Assembly (NCBI RefSeq): GCF_020520425.1 | Contig: NC_079487.1 | Coordinates: 132,020,385-132,084,384, forward strand | Direction of reading: 5' to 3' | DNA length: 64,000 nt | Source of the DNA: Spinacia oleracea | Taxonomy: Eukaryota; Streptophyta; Magnoliopsida; Caryophyllales; Amaranthaceae | In this document: piece by piece, positions 1-10,673 of the stretch | How positions within the stretch are numbered: position 1 is the stretch's first letter | Layout: the number at the start of each line of letters is the position of its first letter | The notes under the pieces: model-generated | Database searches by the model: none | What the model was told of the DNA's origin: nothing | What the model saw: the letters and a program-made list of their open reading frames with translations, nothing else | Translations under genes and position numbers: made by a program

Positions 1-416
1 AGAATATTAGTATCACCAAATCTTTATACCAGATAATGGCAAACATATTAATATGTTTAATAACTTAATTAGTTAGGTATCTCTCAAATATTAATAATTG
101 TGATTTTATTTTTGTTTTTGATGGGTTCGTTATCAAACATGTGCTGCTTAAGCTCTTCAGAAACAGTCTGAGGTGGATTGAGGTGATAGGAGGTCGGCCA
201 TCTTTTACACCACTTCTATTTTTTCAAACTTTAATTAACTATTTTGTATGTTTGTAAAAGTTACGTGACTATGGATAAAAATGCATACTCCGTATAAGAG
301 GGAGTAGTATTTCCGGATATTAGATATGTGTTTGCAAATGCATATCATAACAAAAGAAAAAATAGGAAAAAGGACGAAAAAGAAATTAAATGATACTTTT
401 TTAAACAAAAATGGTA
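1..416. other. AT-rich intergenic sequence
   Basis: No gene or recognisable repeat is visible to me here. The sequence is AT-rich and has no reading frame with protein-like composition. It ends at the TA dinucleotide that flanks the first Stowaway-like element. Confidence 0.5.
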
Positions 417-771
417 CTCCCTCCGTCTCTTTTTGTTCTTTACGTTTGGTATTTTTCACGTATTTTAACAATTAATTAATTTGTATTGAGATTACTCAAT
501 TTTTTTTTATTTAAACAAGATAAATTACATTAATTTATAATGTTTTCACTTTTATCAAAATTCTGATATTGGGAAATGAGAAAGATTTAATGTCCCAATG
601 GAAAAGTATGAGAGATTAAATGACCAAATGAATTTAATTGGTTAAAATAATAATTTAACACAAATTTTGATAGAATATAAGTCATTTATGTGATAATATA
701 AAAAAAAATGTAAAGAACATTTTGAAATACCCAAAAAGGAAAACATAAAAAACAAAAAGAGACGGAGGGAG
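417..771. mobile_element. Stowaway-like MITE
   Basis: A 355-bp non-coding element flanked by TA on both sides (415-416 and 772-773). Its ends are perfect inverted repeats of about 21 bp beginning CTCCCTCCGTCTCTTTTTG, with weaker pairing continuing inward. TA duplication plus a CTCCCTCC terminus is the hallmark of plant Stowaway MITEs, the non-autonomous Tc1/mariner derivatives. There is no transposase. Confidence 0.9.
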
Positions 772-773
772 TA

Positions 774-2091
774 CTTTGTTTTACAGAATGGTACTTATTT
801 TAACATTAATGGTACTTCATTTTTTGTCTTTTAGCTATTTATCTTTTAACTGATATCCACACATATTTGATATGCGAAAAAACGACCTCCTCCGTATAAT
901 ACACTACAAGAACATAAGTATTTACATACGTATAATACACTACAAGAACATAAGTATTTACATAATTACAGATCCCTGCAAAAAAATATGCAAAAATATA
1001 AAACAAAACTAAATTGGAATGATTTTGTAAACCATATAGAAAGGGAAAGAGGGAGCCTTCCCTCAAAAAAAAAATTAAAAAAAATAGAGGGAGCCTCCCG
1101 TGTAAGACTGGTTAATTAGCTATATTTTTTGGGTATAAATGAGCCACAATTCAAAAAAGGCAATAATAAAATTACAAACGGGAAAAGGAATTCGAACATG
1201 AGACTTAATGTACACAAGCCTTCAATCTTAACCATTAGATCAAGATCTTATTGGTATTTATTGTAATAAATTGATAGTGGATGCATTATCAATACCTCGT
1301 TTGTAGTTTCGTTTAGCTACATCTATCAATGTCTTTTACGTTCCTCTCCACATAAGTTGATGAAATAATTAAGTTCATAGTTGATTGGAAAAGTACAAAA
1401 ACTTATACTACATCTATGAGGCCTGACGTATAAGATCAATTTTTACCAAATACTTCATAATTATTCCGTATATTTTTTAATCAAACAGTTATATATATTC
1501 TTGTCCAATCAATTTAGTTTCTAGTCAAAATATATAGTTATATTTTTTGATGCTGGTCAATGATCTTACGCGTATGATCTTACATGCGTGAGACTTATTC
1601 TTGGAAAGATTCAAGACCCTCCTAGACACTTAATTTGTTGACATATTCATATCTAATGTGGCTAGAATTCATCACACCTTTAAATGTTTCACATCTAACA
1701 TAATTTTAATTTGTTTGTTGCATATATGTAGTCTAATCAATTTACAAAACAGAAAACATGTAGGCTCCATTGACGTAAATGTGAAGCTTCAGTAAAGTTC
1801 AGTAGCTTTCTAATTTCCATAATTGATCATTTTAGCAGTTATTCAATTTGATCCATGTATTTTCAATATAAACCCTACTCACAATTTCGTTAGACGGGTC
1901 TTAACCACTTTTGTGTCTTGTCATACCCAATCAAATTATTGCGACCAACGCTAAATTAAACGTGGATGATAAGAAAATTTTCAAAGAAAAAAAAAGGGTT
2001 AAGTAACTCTTTTAAGATCTGACCCACGAAATATCATATTGAGATCGTCACATTGATAACATACGAGAGAGTAAGATATAGGTTGAACGGC
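774..2091. other. AT-rich intergenic stretch
   Basis: No gene seen. A short direct repetition of a 39-bp unit (CGTATAATACACTACAAGAA and following bases) occurs at about 893-962. A tRNA-derived SINE-like piece at 1180-1260 is listed separately. The rest is AT-rich sequence without protein-like frames. Confidence 0.45.
1180..1260 (-). repeat. tRNA-derived SINE-like head
   Basis: On the minus strand this reads as a Pol III type 2 promoter: an A-box-like TTGATCTAATGGTTAAG followed about 45 bp later by a B-box-like TGTTCGAATTCC. A related sequence lies at 14720-14792 on the plus strand, sharing the run of A-box, GTGTACATTA and TCTCATG. Two copies in one window argue for a dispersed SINE family rather than a functional tRNA. 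No complete cloverleaf is seen. Confidence 0.4.
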
Positions 2092-2093
2092 TA

Positions 2094-2432
2094 CTCCCTT
2101 TATTGCCATACTATATCTGTTTCAAAATGTATCTTTACACTTTTCATTTTAAACCGTTTTATAACGTTTTTTACATTGTGCTTTATTCTATTTTTTGACA
2201 AGAAAGTTTATTATTTATTATCTTACCCCTCTTACCCCATAACGTTTACGATTTTTCACTTACTTTCTCTTACTTCTTTTTTCTTACACCCAACCACATT
2301 TTGTATACATCTTACTTGTTTTATCTACTCTGTATATTTTATCTTATACACCTACCTTTTTACCCATTTTTCTTATTTTGTCTTTATATTTATGTAAATA
2401 GTAAGTGTAAAGAGCATTTTGAAACAAACTAG
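2094..2432. mobile_element. Stowaway-like MITE, degraded ends
   Basis: The element lies between TA at 2092-2093 and the TA shared with the next element at 2433-2434. The outermost bases have diverged, but the subterminal inverted repeat is clear: left TTTCAAAATGTATCTTTACA, right a reverse-complemented TTTCAAAATGCTCTTTACAC. Its interior (CTCTTACCCCATAACG, TTCTTACACCCAACCAC) matches the element at 12858-13111 in the opposite orientation, so both belong to one family. Confidence 0.75.
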
Positions 2433-2434
2433 TA

Positions 2435-2778
2435 CTCCCTCCATTCCTTTTTGATCTTCCTGTTTGGTGTTTGGGGTGGAAAATAAGAAAATGGAATCTT
2501 GTAATGATTGGGTGTAAAAGTAATGATGGGATGTAAGAGAAAATAATAAATAAATGAAGAAAAGTAATAAAGAAATGAAGGAGAGAGAAGATATTTTGTT
2601 TAAAGTAATAAAAAACCATAAAAGTGGGGTTGGGTGGGTGAATGGGGAAATGTGAATGAATTAAATAAGGGATGGAGGGGAAATTTATGGTAAAAAATAA
2701 TGTCCAAAAATAGAAACAGGAAGATCAAATAGGAACGACATTTATAGAAACAGGAAGATAAAAAAGGAATGGAGGGAG
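2435..2778. mobile_element. Stowaway-like MITE abutting the previous one
   Basis: A 344-bp element with TA at 2433-2434 and 2779-2780. The terminal inverted repeat of about 31 bp begins CTCCCTCCATTCCTTTTTGA, with one mismatch between the ends. The right end carries an internal duplication of its own terminal sequence (AGAAACAGGAAGAT appears twice about 45 bp apart). It sits directly against the element at 2094-2432 and shares its TA. Confidence 0.88.
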
Positions 2779-2820
2779 TAAGAATTTAAGGTGAAACCTT
2801 ATTTGGTTTTGTGAAGTGGA

Positions 2821-3330
2821 ATTGGGTTGTAAAAAGTTATTTTCGGGTTCAGGTTAATTCAGGTCGGTCGCTTTCGGGTTCGGGTTTACAAATGCTTGTT
2901 CAAGAACTAAAGCTTTCGGGTTCGGGTCGATCCAACGGGTTTAGATATTCTAAAACGCGTATTATATTGTCATTAATATAGATAAAAAATATACAAAGTA
3001 TGGGCACAAATTAACAAATTTTCATACACAAGTTTATATTTGGTCAAATTCAACCATAAAATGGCGCATAATTCAAATTAAAATCATATTATACCCAACC
3101 ATAGTAACGACAATGTGTTTACTATGCTTAAAATTCCTCATAATCTCATTTATTACTATAAATACAATGATTTTCAATCGGTCGGGTCAAAAAGGGTTCG
3201 GTCGAATTTTGACCCATTACTTTGCGAGTTACTCGGATTCGGATAAAATCGGGTTACATGGCACAAAATCTTGTTCAAGACCTATTATTTTCGAGTCGAG
3301 TTCGAATCTGTTTAATTTTTGACAAGTCAA
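2821..3330 (-). repeat. CGGGTT-rich dispersed repeat, copy 1
   Basis: A copy of the repeat also found at 18451-18942, here in the opposite orientation. Both contain runs of CTTTCGGGTTCGGGT at one end, an AT-rich middle, and ATCTTGTTCAAGACC near the other end. The right end reads TTGACAAGTC, close to the TTGACAGGTCT terminus of the other copy. The left terminus has decayed. It is non-coding and probably a non-autonomous DNA transposon; the superfamily is not assigned. Confidence 0.65.
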
Positions 3331-3335
3331 GGTAT

Positions 3336-4980
3336 TGTACGTAGTATTTTGGTATTATCTTATTGCACTTTTCAACATCTGTTCTTCTAATTTATTTATC
3401 GCTACGCTTCCAAACCAAAAAATAAATAAATCATTGTCTTAATTAATAAACCAAATCAAAACATTCATCATTATCATTATGATTACCCCATTCTTTCAAA
3501 GAAGCTCCCCCAAGAAGCGGGGTAAGGGGAGTCGGACGTAAACAACCTTACTTCTACAGTTGCAAATAAGTTATTTTCAATTGACCCAAAAGCGACAACG
3601 GGACAACCTGACTCTAGGTTGCCTGTTTTGATATTGCATATCTCCTCTGTCTCATTTTACTTATTCCATTTAACCAAAATTACCTTCTTAGATACTTATA
3701 AGTTGTAACTCGCCCCCTTTGTTGTAGTGTCAGTGTGTCACTGTGTCAATGCACTAAGGACAAAATCGTCAATAAAAAATAATAAAACTCGACCCGAATC
3801 GATTCCACATTAGTTATGAAGTGGATATGATTCTTCCTAATCATAGCTAGGTAGTAGCTACTAAGTAGCTCATCATATTATACAACCCTAATTATTTAAT
3901 TAATCGTATAATCTATCTAATTAATTAATTAGTGTCTAAACCATAAAATAATTAACCCCGGTAGTTCCTAACCAGCCCATTGTTTGTTTGGGCGTGCATG
4001 AAATACTCCATAGTAGAGCTGTAACCATGGGTGTTTGTGACGTGTGTTGGGAGGTGAGCTGGGGAGTCTATCAAATTTTGTGCAAATCCAACCAAACAAC
4101 CCCTTAACCCTCTAAACCCTCTAAACTATGATCTCATTGCCGGGTGTTTGTTCCCTTACCACTCTACCTCTCCTTTCTTTTTTATAAACATCTCTCCTTT
4201 TCTTATGCCTCCTTTGCCAACTTTCTAATCTTTCTTCCCGAAATTACCATATCAAATAAAACAATAACCTTTCCTCAAATACCCATAATGTAACTTCTTT
4301 ATATACACTCGGGAATAAGATGCATCTTCTTACACAAAGTTTTTACGTGCTCGTGTGCAAAGCATTTTATCAAGAAAATATCGAAAAGAAAATATATATA
4401 AGGGCTACATATATAGTACTTCGAATCTTCGATGCTCTATGAAAATAAATATGTTTTTACTAACCAAGATAAATGACACTAATCCACTATAATATTTTAC
4501 TAATATAAATTTTAAAAAAGTAGCACAAATATTTATTGGTGAAATGTTATTAAATTACAATTAATATTCAAATTTCATAATATCATTTTTTATAATTTTT
4601 AAAAGTACTTGTATATTTAACTACGATATACTCATATACATAGTTTATAGTAGTATTAACGGTCAAATATATCGATAATGTATTGGCAAGAAAACTCAAT
4701 CAAACTGTGTTTATTAATTATTATTTTGTACTACAAGAGAAATACAAATTACAAACGAGGGAGGAAATTTCAACCATGTGATATATTATAGACAAGACCT
4801 TGTTGGTAACTGCGTATATTATTCTGAAACAGAGGGTAGTAAATTATTTTTAAGTTGATGCCCACGTTCACTCCCCCTCCCCCAACTTGAAAACTACGTC
4901 GTTGTATTTCTTTACATATCCCACTATTCTCGATACGAGTCATGTTCACCTCCCTTAAATTACCTCATATTTCTTGTCAA
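3336..4980. other. Intergenic DNA upstream of the DVL gene
   Basis: No gene seen. The segment around 3505-3600 (GGGGTAAGGGGAGTCGGACG, then CAACCTTAC) resembles the 3' part of a decayed dispersed plant repeat. The 4735-4815 stretch is a weak relative of the SINE-like head at 1180-1260. The rest is AT-rich. Confidence 0.4.
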
Positions 4981-4990
4981 CTTATTGGCG

Positions 4991-5001
4991 TATATATATA
5001 A
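4991..5001 (+). promoter_or_regulatory. TATA box of the DVL peptide gene
   Basis: The run TATATATATAA lies about 125 bp upstream of the ATG at 5124. It is followed by a pyrimidine-rich stretch suitable for a transcription start near 5025-5045. This is a positional inference; no start site was mapped. Confidence 0.5.
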
Positions 5002-5123
5002 GCACCACATTCTCTGTTATTCTCTCATATTTTTTTGTGGAGTAACATACTCTCTTTCCTTCTTGTTCATTCTCTCAACATTATTTTGTTCATCACTTCA
5101 AAAAAAAAAAAAATCAATTACTC

Positions 5124-5294
5124 ATGGCTGAAATCCAGCAATACAAGAACATTTCATATGTATCTTCTAAGAGAAAGGGGAGTGGATTCTCAAGGAAGTG
5201 TGCCTCTTTGGTTAAAGAGCAACGCGCTCGAATCTATATCCTTAGAAGATGTGCTACAATGCTTCTTTGTTGGTACATTCAGGGTGACGAGTAA
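5124..5294 (+). CDS. RTFL: DVL/ROTUNDIFOLIA-like small peptide
   Basis: A 56-residue intronless ORF starting MAEIQQYKNI. Its C-terminal half holds the conserved RTF/DVL domain: KCASLVKEQRARIYILRRC, then ATMLLCWYIQGDE and the stop. DVL/RTFL peptides are plant-specific, plasma-membrane-associated regulators that restrict polar cell proliferation and alter leaf, silique and trichome-socket shape when overexpressed. The N-terminal part is short and serine/lysine-rich, and the hydrophobic face lies in the conserved domain, as in the family. The first ATG after a poly-A leader is used. A TATA box lies upstream. A longer overlapping frame (5035-5331) has no similarity to anything I know. Family identity is secure from the motif; which paralogue it is cannot be told. 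Confidence 0.93.
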   Translation: MAEIQQYKNISYVSSKRKGSGFSRKCASLVKEQRARIYILRRCATMLLCWYIQGDE

Positions 5295-5385
5295 AGAATA
5301 TCCTTCTGTCTTAATCAAGTTCGTGTTCTGATGTAATCCGGTGCATATCAGTATTAGCTAAATATACGTAACTATAACCTTTTTC

Positions 5386-5436
5386 AAGGGTACTACGGCT
5401 GGCCGGGCCCACTGGCTAGCTAGTCGTAGTACCTTT
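5386..5436 (+). other. Hairpin in the DVL 3' region
   Basis: The arms AAGGGTACTACGGCT and AGTCGTAGTACCTTT pair with only two imperfect positions around a GC-rich loop of about 21 nt. The hairpin lies about 90 nt downstream of the DVL stop codon and so is probably in its 3' UTR. The GC-rich loop stands out from the AT-rich surroundings. Function unknown. Confidence 0.45.
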
Positions 5437-6538
5437 TCTCCACCCCATTTTCAGTGCTCTTTCACTCCAATGTTCTTCACTAGGCGGGTCGAGTTTGATT
5501 GCTCAAGTAGTAGTGCCACTTCTTTTTCATCACCTTCTCTTATATCATCCAAGATTTTTGACCCATTTAGCAAAAATTGCATTGGGTTTTTCTGTTTTTT
5601 TGTTTTGGATGATGTTGTACAAGAGAGTTTATGGGTGCATTACTGCTTTTTGGCGAACCAGCATTCGAAATTGCTGAAGAGGCTTCCAAACATCAACTCG
5701 GCGTTGCTAGCTCGGAGGATTGGATTGAAGATGGCTGAAATAGGGGATAAATATATATATACTCACACTTGTGTTGAATGGATGTAACTTGTAAGAGTTT
5801 TGTCCAAGGGACTAATATATTAACTAATATGTATGTATTTCGGTCGTTGTCTGATTCCTTATGTTATGAGATATACTAATACTACATGAAGAAATGAATC
5901 TGAGTTTGAATGTTGTGTACTTGTATGTACTTGAACATTCCATTTCATATTCTAATAAAACTTATACAAGAATGAAGTTATAATATTCATGTCAAAGTAT
6001 TCTAGTTTCTTGTGATAACAAATCGAGTAGTAGGCGTTTTTGGTCACACACTCACAGACTGTCAGCAATAGTGCCTCAATTAGGACAGTTTTTGTTCTAT
6101 AACCAATTCAGTAGTCAAGAGCGCCATTCGACTAGAAACATGATCAAATTACCCTTTCAATGGAAATTTTTATAACTCAAATGCATCAAGGTTAGGATAA
6201 TCTTGAAGATTGATGCATTCATTTGAAGATCAATCAAATTCCAATAAAAACAAATTGAGCTGCAAAAGACCAAAATCCGGCAATTGAACCAAATTTGATA
6301 GCAAAAGTATAGTACAAAATTTGTCCAAATCTTTTGTTACAACAAACAACCCAAATTAGTAACCCCACCCTAGCAACAATGAGACCAAATGCTATTGCAA
6401 TTAGAACAATCTCTTGTCAAAATACAATCAAAACTCATGCTTAAATAAATCAAATCAAGCATATGAAAAATCTAACAATTTGATTTTCAATTCGATTCAT
6501 TAATCACAAAATCAACAATAATTTAAAACCTAAATCAA

Positions 6539-7042
6539 TTAGAACTCACTATAACCTCCAGATTCAGCATCAAGAAGACCACTGTAAGGATCCTGATCTC
6601 CAATCGGAACCCTAAGAACGCCGTGCAAACCAACAACTACCGCAGAAATTACAAACGACACCAGCAAATTCATCCACGCGTGAGCAAAAACGAAGGCTAC
6701 AATCGTAATTACAGAGAGCACGCTGACGACGATTCGATCGTCGACGACGAATCCTAGGATTTCGAGAGGCGAAGTGCGGGAGGCGAAGTAGAGGAAGTAC
6801 CATCCGAGAGCGGCGGCGAAGACAAGGAGGAGAGAGAGTGGACGTAAAGCGAGGGTAAGAAAGAGGATGATAAGGAAGACGTTGATGTAGTTGACTCGGT
6901 AGTGATTTAGGTTTGAGTTGAGCCGAGTTGTGGCGTCGGAGAGGGAAACTGGGAGGGAGAGGGAACGGATGTCAAAGAATTCTGGCCATGGTTGGGAGGT
7001 CATTGCGGCGGCGGAGTCACCGGCAAGGGGCGGTGAAGACAT
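6539..7042 (-). CDS. PRA1: PRA1 family protein (prenylated Rab acceptor)
   Basis: A single-exon ORF of 167 residues, typical for intronless plant PRA1 genes of about 180-200 residues. The layout is a serine/alanine-rich N-terminus, the WPEFFDIRSLSLP motif, SDATTRLNSNLNHYRVNYI, then two hydrophobic hairpins (roughly residues 53-90 and 102-145) split by a short polar DDRIV loop, and an acidic tail. PRA1 proteins are membrane proteins of the ER, Golgi and endosomes that bind prenylated Rab GTPases and help their membrane delivery. The short length and start resemble the plant G-type subfamily, but that assignment is tentative. A nested transposon complex begins only 184 bp upstream of the ATG and may limit the promoter. 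Confidence 0.9.
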   Translation of the reverse strand: MSSPPLAGDSAAAMTSQPWPEFFDIRSLSLPVSLSDATTRLNSNLNHYRVNYINVFLIILFLTLALRPLSLLLVFAAALGWYFLYFASRTSPLEILGFVVDDRIVVSVLSVITIVAFVFAHAWMNLLVSFVISAVVVGLHGVLRVPIGDQDPYSGLLDAESGGYSEF

Positions 7043-7225
7043 TGTTGAGAGTCAGGGCGTTTTGAAGGTGTAAGAAATGGGGCAGATTTAACGTAAATTT
7101 GGATCGTGGAATTGGGCGAATTTTTGGTTAACAATTGCTGGTAAAGGAGCGTGTTGCCTTGTTGGAATTCGGCCGTGTCTCAAGTAACATCTTGTTAGAA
7201 TTGTACGGAAATAGATTTTTTATTA

Positions 7226-8214
7226 CTACCTCCGTCTCGGATTACTTGAACCGATTTGACCGGCATAGAGTTTTATACAAAGTAATTGACTTAATTGATG
7301 GTACTCCAGTTGATAGTGGGGCATTTTTTAATATAGATAGGGATATGTGTCCACTTTTTAAATGGAACAAGGGATAGGGATGGTATTGGGTCCAAGACCC
7401 GACCCAGATCCGATTAGACCCGGTCCATTTTTAAGGGTATGGGTCCAAAAAAATTAGACCCTGTGGATCTGGGGCGGATCTGGGTCTTTGTTTAATGGGG
7501 CGGATCTGGGTCTGGGTCCGGGTCCAAGAATTAAAGATCCAGATCCGGTCCAAATCCGACCCACAGACCCATATATATAATTTTTTTTTTAATTATTCAA
7601 ATTTAAATATAATTCAATCTTTACGTGCTAAACTTTATTCAGTTCTTATGATACTAAACTATTTAAATATTGTTTGACGTGACATATAAATAATAATATT
7701 AGAAACTTTAAATACTTATTGTATTACACTTTACAAGGCTAATATAAATTTTTTTCCTAAACAAAATTAACGAATATTTCATACTTAGTGGTTTTATTGA
7801 AGCAACATTACGTTTATATAAAAAAATATGGGCGAAAAAATTATGTAATATAAGAAAAATGAGGGACAATTTTTTTTGGAAAACACGCTTATACCCATTT
7901 AAGACCCAGATCCGACCCTAGACCCACTAGACCCAGTGGATCTGGGTCTGGATCTGATTTTTTTGGACCCAACGGATCCGAGTCGGATCTGGATCCACCT
8001 CTTAAAAAGCGGGTCTGGGTCTGGATCCTGTCGGACTCGGTCCAGATCCGACCCATTGCCATCCCTAGTAGGGGATGGTGTTTGTGACCACAAAATGATA
8101 TGTGAAGGGGTAGTTGATATAATATTTATAAAAGTTTACAATTTATAAAAACGGTGTAAGTATTCGGGACGGCTTTATAAAAAAAGCGATGCAAATATTC
8201 TGGGACGGAGGGAA
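7226..8214. mobile_element. Stowaway-like MITE split by a second element
   Basis: The outer ends CTACCTCCGTCTCGGATTAC and, reverse-complemented, TTCCCTCCGTCCCAGAATAT are flanked by TA (7224-7225, 8215-8216). With the inner insertion (7377-8065) removed, about 300 bp remain, close to the related 280-bp element at 53257-53536 with which it shares TTGAACCGRTTTGA and GGGGTAGTTGATATAATATT. It lies directly upstream of the PRA1 gene. Confidence 0.82.
7377..8065. mobile_element. GGGATGG-ended element nested in a MITE
   Basis: A 689-bp non-coding element. Its ends GGGATGGTATTGGGTC and (reverse complement) GGGATGGCAATGGGTC differ at two bases, and TA flanks both sides (7375-7376, 8066-8067). The subterminal regions are rich in GATCTGGGTCTGG-type repeats; the middle is AT-rich. 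The TA target suggests Tc1/mariner mobilisation, but the superfamily is not proven. Its position inside 7226-8214 shows it arrived later than the outer MITE. Confidence 0.7.
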
Positions 8215-8216
8215 TA

Positions 8217-8880
8217 GTTCGATATTCTTGATCTTATTTGATTCGTGTTTTGTACTCTCAATTTATCAATGTTTTATCAAAAAAAAAAAAAAAATTAACA
8301 AAATTACACCTTTACACTTTAATAAACATTATGCATTAAACAGTTTAAAAGTAAAACGGAGTATACATGCAATTGTAAATTTTGATAGGTACGACCACCT
8401 TTCAAGAAGATTGAACATATGTTACAGAGGAATATTAGTTCAAAGTCAAAGGTAGAGAAATTGAATTTCTACTTGAATTAATCATAATAAGATAGATTTT
8501 CTTTTCAAACTTGGAAATATATTTCCAATTTTCAAATAAAATTTTTCAGAATCTCCAGAAGCCTTCATTCTATAGGTATATTTTTCTATTTTATACTTTG
8601 GTCGAGTTTCACATTCCCCTTCCGACAAGGACCTCACAAATCCCATTCCATCGAATTAGTGGATACTCTTTTTTCTATTTAAATTTCGAAAGAAATGTTC
8701 CTATCACATTTATATGGATTAAATGTTGCTTTTTTCATATTCCCACTAACTTAAAATTCCCAACTTATGTTTTTAGATTCAATGATTTATTATTTAATTA
8801 TTAAGAAATTAAAATTATAAATGTTTGATAGTTTTGAAGATATATATTGAGAAAATCTAACCATATTCCAATTATAGGGT
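8217..8880. other. AT-rich intergenic sequence
   Basis: No gene or repeat end recognised. Open frames here are phenylalanine, tyrosine and asparagine-rich, as expected from AT-rich noise. Confidence 0.4.
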
Positions 8881-9334
8881 AGCGGAGATGTAGAGATTAA
8901 GATTAAATAAGAAGAAAATATGACAAGATTACAAACATAAAAGGCGTATGTAGAGATTCAGAATATTGAAAATAAGTAATTATAGAAATATCTAGACAAG
9001 AAAAAAATTGGACTCAATTAAATATAGGTAAGATAGTTGACATAGAGATTGTGTGTATAACGGTATTCAATCCTTCTTTTCTTAAAGAACCATAGTTCTC
9101 AAATAAGGGGCCAATCCGTCAATAGTAACCCCGATGTGGAGTGTGCTTGAGGATTTGTAGTTGGGATATATTTATAAAAGGGAAATGGTGGTTATTGAGG
9201 TAGCATTGTGTAGAATTATCTTCATTACATTGTTTCAAATTTGCCAAAATTCTAGAAGTCGCATATGATTCATTATCCACTTCTAGTAGCTTCCAATTTT
9301 TGCATATAATTAAATTGCTTCAATATGCACACAT
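8881..9334. repeat. Local duplication block, copy 1
   Basis: Two sub-blocks recur in order further right. AGCGGAGATGTAGAGATTAA (8881 onward) matches 9623-9712, and a 150-bp piece from 9183 (TTGTGTAGAATTATCTTCAT, then TTGTTTCAAATTTGCCAAA) matches 10551-10669 and 11709-11859. The order and orientation are conserved, so this looks like an old segmental duplication rather than independent insertions. Confidence 0.6.
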
Positions 9335-9429
9335 AGCCGTGCTTGGGCCATTTGGGCTCGGCCCATAAATGTTTATTCAGACTATCAGGGTCCGCCTCAG
9401 TGCGGCGGAGGGGTACGTGATTGAGGATG

Positions 9430-9613
9430 ATGGTTTGTTTGGTGTGTCAACTCTTGTAGTCTTACTTCATTCATTTTTTTTTCTTACACTCATTCGTCTT
9501 TTTACACTTTTCTATTACTTTATCCATATTTTATTATATTCAACCTACTTTTTCATTTTTGTCTTAATATCTGTACAAATAGTAACCGTAAAGATATTTA
9601 TGGAATGGAGTAG
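9430..9613. mobile_element. Remnant of a Stowaway-like MITE
   Basis: The right end (reverse complement CTACTCCATTCCATAAATAT, then CTTTACGGTTAC) and TA at 9614-9615 resemble the family of 2094-2432 and 12858-13111. The interior TTTTTTCTTACACTCATTCG also fits. The left terminus is not recognisable, so the left boundary is approximate. Confidence 0.4.
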
Positions 9614-9622
9614 TAAGTGGGC

Positions 9623-10669
9623 AGCGGAGATATAGAGACTAAGAATATTAAATAAAAAGGAGATATGAAAAAACTTCAAATATAAAAGAGGTAGAGATAG
9701 AGAAGATTAAATAAGTGGAAACCAGTGGCGGATCTAGGAATTGTGAGATGGGATGCGATTCTACTAATGTAAGTTTCAATATGCTATTAAAAAAAAATTG
9801 GTGCAATTAATTTCCCTAAAAAATTGTGTAGTGCATAATTATATCAAAATCATTCGCTTCAATTACATTATTTGACTCTGTACATCTCTGACAACAACGA
9901 AGTACTCCATATATCTAACTAGACTATGTAACTGATTAATTTTTTAAGGTTCAATTCATTTATCAATGTTTTAAAAAAAAATTAATCGTACAGTTAGAAA
10001 ATGTTACATTTTTTAAAAAATGGTTAACTATATTTAACTATACTACTATGAATTTTTCAAATATTAATAGTAAATATTGTGTTTGCAAACAGTGAAACGA
10101 CTAATTTTTTATAGATATTAATTACTTTTATGTAAAATATATGTAAATTTTGTGAAAAATGGAAAGATACTATATTAAGAATAATTAGAATGGAAAAATA
10201 CTCGATACATGGCACCAAAACTAAACAAGTGAAGAGGATGAGTTAAAAAAAACAAAACAGGGAATTCTCCTTCTACCAAGGATTGAACCCAAATAATATT
10301 TACACAAGTACGAACTGGGACAAACATCATTTCATGACAACATATAATACATTAAATAGATATACGGTTTTTCTGATTATCAGCTTTACATCAACTTCGA
10401 TTTTCTTTTTCTCGGGGAATGGGGGCAAGTGTACCCCCTTGTACCCCTAAATCCTCCCCTGGTGGAAACACAGTAAGCTGAGAAATAGACAAAATTTAAT
10501 GTTTATGGAAATATACTCAAAAAGGTAAATATCACACACACTATAAGAGAGAAATGACGGTGATGGAGTAGAATTGTGTTGAATTATCTTCATTACATTG
10601 TTTCAAATTTGCCAAAGTGTAGAAATCTCATATGATTCATTAACTTCTAGTAGCTTCCAAATTTTGTCA
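9623..10669. repeat. Local duplication block, copy 2, split by hAT
   Basis: The first sub-block (9623-9712) and the second (10551-10669) match copy 1 at 8881-9334. They are separated mainly by the hAT-like element at 9723-10461. Removing that element brings the two sub-blocks to a spacing of about 190 bp, similar in scale to copy 1. Confidence 0.55.
9723..10461. mobile_element. Non-autonomous hAT-like transposon
   Basis: A 739-bp element with terminal inverted repeats CAGTGGCGGATCTAGG and (reverse complement) CAGGGGAGGATTTAGG. It is flanked by a perfect 8-bp target-site duplication GTGGAAAC (9715-9722 and 10462-10469). CAG-type termini with an 8-bp duplication define the hAT superfamily. There is no transposase frame, so it depends on a helper. 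The intact target duplication suggests a moderately recent insertion. Confidence 0.9.
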
Positions 10670-10673
10670 ACAG

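Noticed and set aside
5035-5331. 98-codon plus-strand reading frame overlapping the DVL gene
   Set aside because: Composition is random-like and the DVL motif lies in a different frame; treated as a shadow.
5470-5787. 105-codon plus-strand frame downstream of the DVL gene
   Set aside because: No recognisable domain, no sensible promoter, and it lies where the 3' UTR of the DVL gene is expected. A small unknown protein cannot be excluded.
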